Source of the DNA: an uncultured Thomasclavelia sp.
GTDB taxonomy: Bacteria > Bacillota_I > Bacilli_A > Erysipelotrichales > Coprobacillaceae
Direction: 5' to 3'
Assembly (NCBI GenBank): GCA_910588165.1
Contig: CAJUOR010000068.1
Location: 1-8,086 of the forward strand
Length of the DNA: 8,086 bases
Shown: positions 5,966 through 8,086 of the stretch, one piece after another
Layout: each line of letters opens with the position of its first letter
How positions within the stretch are numbered: position 1 is the stretch's first letter
The notes under the pieces: model-generated
Told to the model about the DNA's origin: nothing
The model's input: only the letters and a program-made list of their open reading frames with translations
Databases searched by the model: none
Position numbers and translations under genes: made by a program

Positions 5966-6787
5966 ATGCACTACTTAGCTTGTCCGAAATGTCATTTACC
6001 CTTAACTTTAAAAGGGAATTCTTACTACTGCGATAATAAACATACCTATGATATCGCAAAATCAAAATACATCAATCTTCTACTAAATCCTGATAAAGCC
6101 ACCAATAACCCGGGCGACAGCAAAGAAAGTTTAATTGCTAGAAAGGCTTTTTTAAACCAAGGCTATTACCATCTCATATCAGATGCCTTAAATCAATGCG
6201 TGGATAAATATGCACCTAACCATAGTCATATTTTAGATTTAGGTTGCGGTGAAGGCTATTATACACAGCGTTTAAAAGCTTTAGCTCGAGGCTCTCATAC
6301 CTATTATGGCTTAGATATTTCTAAAGAAGCCATCAATATGGCAACTAAATATACGAAGGACATCTATTGGCTTGTGGGAAATTCTAAAAACATTCCCGTT
6401 CAAGATCACTGTTTGGATATTGTGGCGGCTTTATTTACCGTTGTCAACAAAGATGAATTAGCTCGTATCATCAAACCGGGTGGTAAAATCATTCATGTAA
6501 CAGCCAATAACCCAAATCACTTAATTGAGATTAAGCACTTAATTTATGATGAAGTGTTCATAAAAAAGGATACATTTATTCGTTTGCCTTTTGAAGTTGT
6601 CGAAAGCTTTGACATTAAAGAAACGATTCATATCCAGACTGCCGAGGATTGCCTAAATCTACTTAAAATGACACCCCATTTCTACCATATCAAAAAAGAA
6701 AAACGTGGTGTTTTAACGACGCTTCAAGAAATGGATATTACGATTGATGTCAAATTCACGATTTATGAGGTCAATCATGCGTTATAA
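5966..6787 (+). CDS. rlmA: 23S rRNA (guanine-N1)-methyltransferase, RlmA family
   Basis: This 273-residue protein is a S-adenosylmethionine-dependent enzyme of the RlmA family, which methylates N1 of a guanine in helix 35 of 23S rRNA: G745 in the Gram-negative RlmA(I) group, G748 in the Gram-positive RlmA(II)/TlrB group. An N-terminal zinc finger is visible as Cys6, Cys9, Cys22 and His26 (CPKC...C...H), matching the E. coli spacing, followed by the family segment YDIAKSKYINLLL. SAM motif I is LDLGCGEG with Asp91. The ATG at 5966 follows AAAGGGG at seven bases; a longer frame from 5897 would start inside the uraA terminator and lacks a ribosome-binding site. The last 11 bases overlap the next gene. 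The host suggests the G748 type, but the sequence alone does not decide it. RlmA(II) methylation affects binding of some macrolides such as tylosin. Confidence 0.87.
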   Translation: MHYLACPKCHLPLTLKGNSYYCDNKHTYDIAKSKYINLLLNPDKATNNPGDSKESLIARKAFLNQGYYHLISDALNQCVDKYAPNHSHILDLGCGEGYYTQRLKALARGSHTYYGLDISKEAINMATKYTKDIYWLVGNSKNIPVQDHCLDIVAALFTVVNKDELARIIKPGGKIIHVTANNPNHLIEIKHLIYDEVFIKKDTFIRLPFEVVESFDIKETIHIQTAEDCLNLLKMTPHFYHIKKEKRGVLTTLQEMDITIDVKFTIYEVNHAL

Positions 6788-7661
6788 AATTCAAGGAGAA
6801 TGGCTCAATCTTCCTATTGATGATGATTTTCCTTTTAGCGATGTTGCCGCTCTTTTAGATTTTTATCGTATTAGTGCTAAACAACGTTTAACTTTAATCG
6901 CTAATGAAGCCATCATGCTTAACCATCAACCTTGCCAACTGCACACCCCTTTAGTGCAGGGTATGAACCTTCGCATTAAGGCCTTTAAAAAAGAAATGGT
7001 TGATTACAAGCCTGATGCTTGTTTCAACTTAGAGGTTATTTATGAAGACCTTTTTTGTCTAGTCGTCAATAAACCTAGCGGTTACATTATTCATGGCGAA
7101 AATAAAAATGATTTAGGAACACTAGCCAATGTCGTTGCCAATTATTATATTCAACATAATATCCGAACACCTGTTCGCTATCTTCATCGCCTTGATAAAG
7201 ATACCTCAGGTTTAGTGATGTTTTGTAAATCCAGTTTTTTTCAGCCTTATTACGATTATCTGTTAGCCAAAAAAGAAATTTCTCGACAATATCAGGCGCT
7301 TGTCGACGGCATTGTTCCTTGGTCCACTTATACCTTAGAAGCTCCTATAGGTAAAAACAGACATAAAAATAACTGTTATGGGGTCTATCCTAACGGAAAA
7401 TATGCTAAAACAACTTTTAAAAAACTGAAAACATTCGACCGTCAAACCCTTTTATCATGCACCTTATATACCGGTCGCACACATCAAATTCGTGTCCACT
7501 TAGCTCATTTAGGCTATCCGATTACTAACGATAGCATTTATGGGAGAGTAACTAACCATCATGGTATGCAATTAAAGGCAGTTAAATTAGAGTGGCTTCA
7601 CCCTATTACCCAAGAAAAGATGAGCTGTCAAATAAAGGACCAACTTTCACCAATCGAATAA
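6777..7661 (+). CDS. RluA/RluD-family RNA pseudouridine synthase
   Basis: This 294-residue enzyme should isomerise uridine to pseudouridine in rRNA or tRNA. The catalytic motif HRLDKDTSGLV contains the essential Asp140, and a second family motif TGRTHQIRVHLAHLG begins at Thr232. Residues 1 to about 75 form a small N-terminal part compatible with a diverged S4-like RNA-binding region. The ATG at 6777 has GAGG six bases upstream, inside rlmA, and the gene overlaps the rlmA end by 11 bases in another frame; the longer frame from 6744 would begin within rlmA without a ribosome-binding site. The overlap implies translational coupling of two RNA-modification enzymes. The exact target uridine cannot be assigned; several paralogues of this type are usual in Bacillota. 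Length and motifs show no damage. Confidence 0.92.
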   Translation: MRYKIQGEWLNLPIDDDFPFSDVAALLDFYRISAKQRLTLIANEAIMLNHQPCQLHTPLVQGMNLRIKAFKKEMVDYKPDACFNLEVIYEDLFCLVVNKPSGYIIHGENKNDLGTLANVVANYYIQHNIRTPVRYLHRLDKDTSGLVMFCKSSFFQPYYDYLLAKKEISRQYQALVDGIVPWSTYTLEAPIGKNRHKNNCYGVYPNGKYAKTTFKKLKTFDRQTLLSCTLYTGRTHQIRVHLAHLGYPITNDSIYGRVTNHHGMQLKAVKLEWLHPITQEKMSCQIKDQLSPIE

Positions 7662-7702
7662 AGTGGGTGTGCTTAACTGTAAAATGGATAACTTACATAA
7701 AA

Positions 7703-7739
7703 AAAAGCTTGCGATTCTATAGTTGAATACCAAGCTTTT
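7703..7739 (-). terminator. Stem-loop, probable terminator
   Basis: AAAAGCTTG (7703-7711) pairs with CAAGCTTTT (7731-7739). Inside the 19-base loop a short ATTC/GAAT pair can form around TATAGTT. On the minus strand the stem is continued by a run of T residues (eight in all), a good termination signal; on the plus strand only four T residues follow. It lies 41 bases after the pseudouridine synthase stop codon. Confidence 0.55.
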
Positions 7740-7757
7740 CAGCATTGTTTAAACACA

Positions 7758-7788
7758 AAAAAAGTTGCGACGGGAACGCAACTTTTTT
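7758..7788. terminator. Strong bidirectional terminator
   Basis: A perfect 12-base stem, AAAAAAGTTGCG (7758-7769) with CGCAACTTTTTT (7777-7788), closes a seven-base loop ACGGGAA (TTCCCGT on the minus strand). A/T tails on both sides make it a terminator in either direction: for the rlmA operon on the plus strand and for any transcript coming leftward on the minus strand. Confidence 0.8.
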
Positions 7789-7789
7789 C

Positions 7790-7814
7790 TCATTCGAAAC
7801 GGGAATACGAATGA
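7790..7814. repeat. Inverted repeat whose loop repeats the neighbouring terminator loop
   Basis: TCATTCG (7790-7796) pairs with CGAATGA (7808-7814) around an 11-base loop that contains ACGGGAA at 7799-7805. The same seven bases form the whole loop of the adjacent stem at 7770-7776, 29 bases away. Confidence 0.75.
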
Positions 7815-7843
7815 AATATATTATAGAAATTTGGGACGATTAC

Positions 7844-7852
7844 ATTATAGCA
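7844..7852 (-). promoter_or_regulatory. Extended -10 element reading leftward
   Basis: The minus strand reads TGCTATAAT, identical to the -10 elements of ptsH and rlmA. The -35 position holds AAACAC, a weak match. No minus-strand gene follows it, only the hairpins at 7758-7814. Confidence 0.45.
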
Positions 7853-7886
7853 AATTATTTTATTTTGTGTTTACATTTTTTGAAAA

Positions 7887-8086
7887 CTACTTTACCTGCT
7901 TTAATAAGTATTTATAAAGTTTTTTTCCGCATTTTGTGTAGATAAAAGGCTTACATAGACACTGAAATTTGGAATAGTGTCCAAAAGTATGGTGAAATCG
8001 TTTTGATTTGCCTTCGCAAATTTTCAGAATTTGAAACGTAACCTCTTTCACATCTCTTGGTTTCGTCATAAAATATGCTAATTTTT
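7887..8086 (-). other. Unidentified reading frame open to the right edge
   Basis: A minus-strand frame is open from the window edge to a TAG at 7887-7889, about 66 codons, with an internal ATG at 8069. The visible protein is basic and rich in Lys, Phe and Cys (for example FQCLCKPFIYTKC). I do not recognise it. No ribosome-binding site is convincing before the ATG, and the stretch also holds two small inverted repeats (GACACT/AGTGTC, 7958-7981, and ATTTGC/GCAAAT, 8006-8021), so it may be noncoding. It could equally be the 3' end of a larger gene, or a decayed fragment of one. Apart from this frame and the hairpins to its left, I see no gene in 7662-8086. Confidence 0.25.

Larger units (their letters stand above)
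7757..7837 (-). ncRNA. Candidate small RNA with two C-rich loops
   Basis: A transcript starting about seven bases after the minus-strand box TGCTATAAT (7852-7844) would run leftward for about 80 bases and end at the perfect terminator stem at 7758-7788. It would carry two hairpins: one at 7790-7814, with stem TCATTCG/CGAATGA, and the terminator hairpin itself. Both loops contain the same seven bases, UUCCCGU. No reading frame of note lies in it. Firmicute regulatory RNAs such as RsaE/RoxS use C-rich unpaired stretches to pair with ribosome-binding sites, so this layout is suggestive. A second TATAAT at 7825-7820 could give a shorter form. The transcript is inferred; no named RNA family is recognised. 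Confidence 0.35.

Noticed and set aside
7745..7945. Plus-strand frame of 66 codons after the pseudouridine synthase
   Set aside because: It runs through the perfect terminator stem and the second hairpin, starts at a TTG-type codon without a ribosome-binding site, and shows no family resemblance.
7958..8021. Inverted repeats as ends of an insertion sequence
   Set aside because: The repeats are only six bases, close together, with no flanking target duplication and no recognisable transposase in the window.

Overview
The window looks like chromosomal housekeeping DNA from a low-GC Bacillota. Ribosome-binding sites are strong AGGAGG types, promoters are often extended -10 types, HPr keeps the HPrK-type regulatory serine, and catabolite-responsive-element-like (cre) sites lie upstream of two genes. 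The style would fit Erysipelotrichia or a relative. That placement is an impression from protein character, not a tested assignment.

Layout, left to right. Positions 1-552 (+) hold the 3' part of a GNAT acetyltransferase gene cut by the window edge. It converges on a minus-strand block at a bidirectional terminator (627-651). The minus block, read from right to left, contains a histidine-phosphatase-family gene coupled to ispF (4456 down to 3372), then ptsH/HPr (3248-2979) with its own promoter and terminator, then ybaK (2911-2432), then a phosphohexose mutase, pgcA (2351-657), with its own promoter. At about 4500 transcription diverges: uraA (uracil permease, 4606-5880, +) ends at a clear terminator. 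It is followed by rlmA (23S rRNA guanine methyltransferase) and an overlapping RluA-family pseudouridine synthase (5966-7661, +). The last 425 bases hold no confidently recognised gene. They contain a set of stem-loops that may form a small minus-strand RNA, and an unidentified minus-strand reading frame that runs off the right edge.

How the parts may work together: HPr is the phosphocarrier of sugar uptake and, when phosphorylated on its serine, the co-regulator of CcpA. The phosphohexose mutase links glucose-6-phosphate to glucose-1-phosphate and so to wall and glycan precursors. Both genes have a one-mismatch cre site at nearly the same distance (about 50 bp centre to centre) upstream of an extended -10 box, which suggests shared CcpA activation. 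The other genes (IspF, YbaK, UraA, RlmA, RluA-like) cover isoprenoid synthesis, tRNA proofreading, pyrimidine salvage and rRNA modification. I see no phage genes, CRISPR array, toxin-antitoxin pair or recognisable complete mobile element. The most unusual signals are the cre spacing and the twin-loop RNA candidate at 7757-7837.
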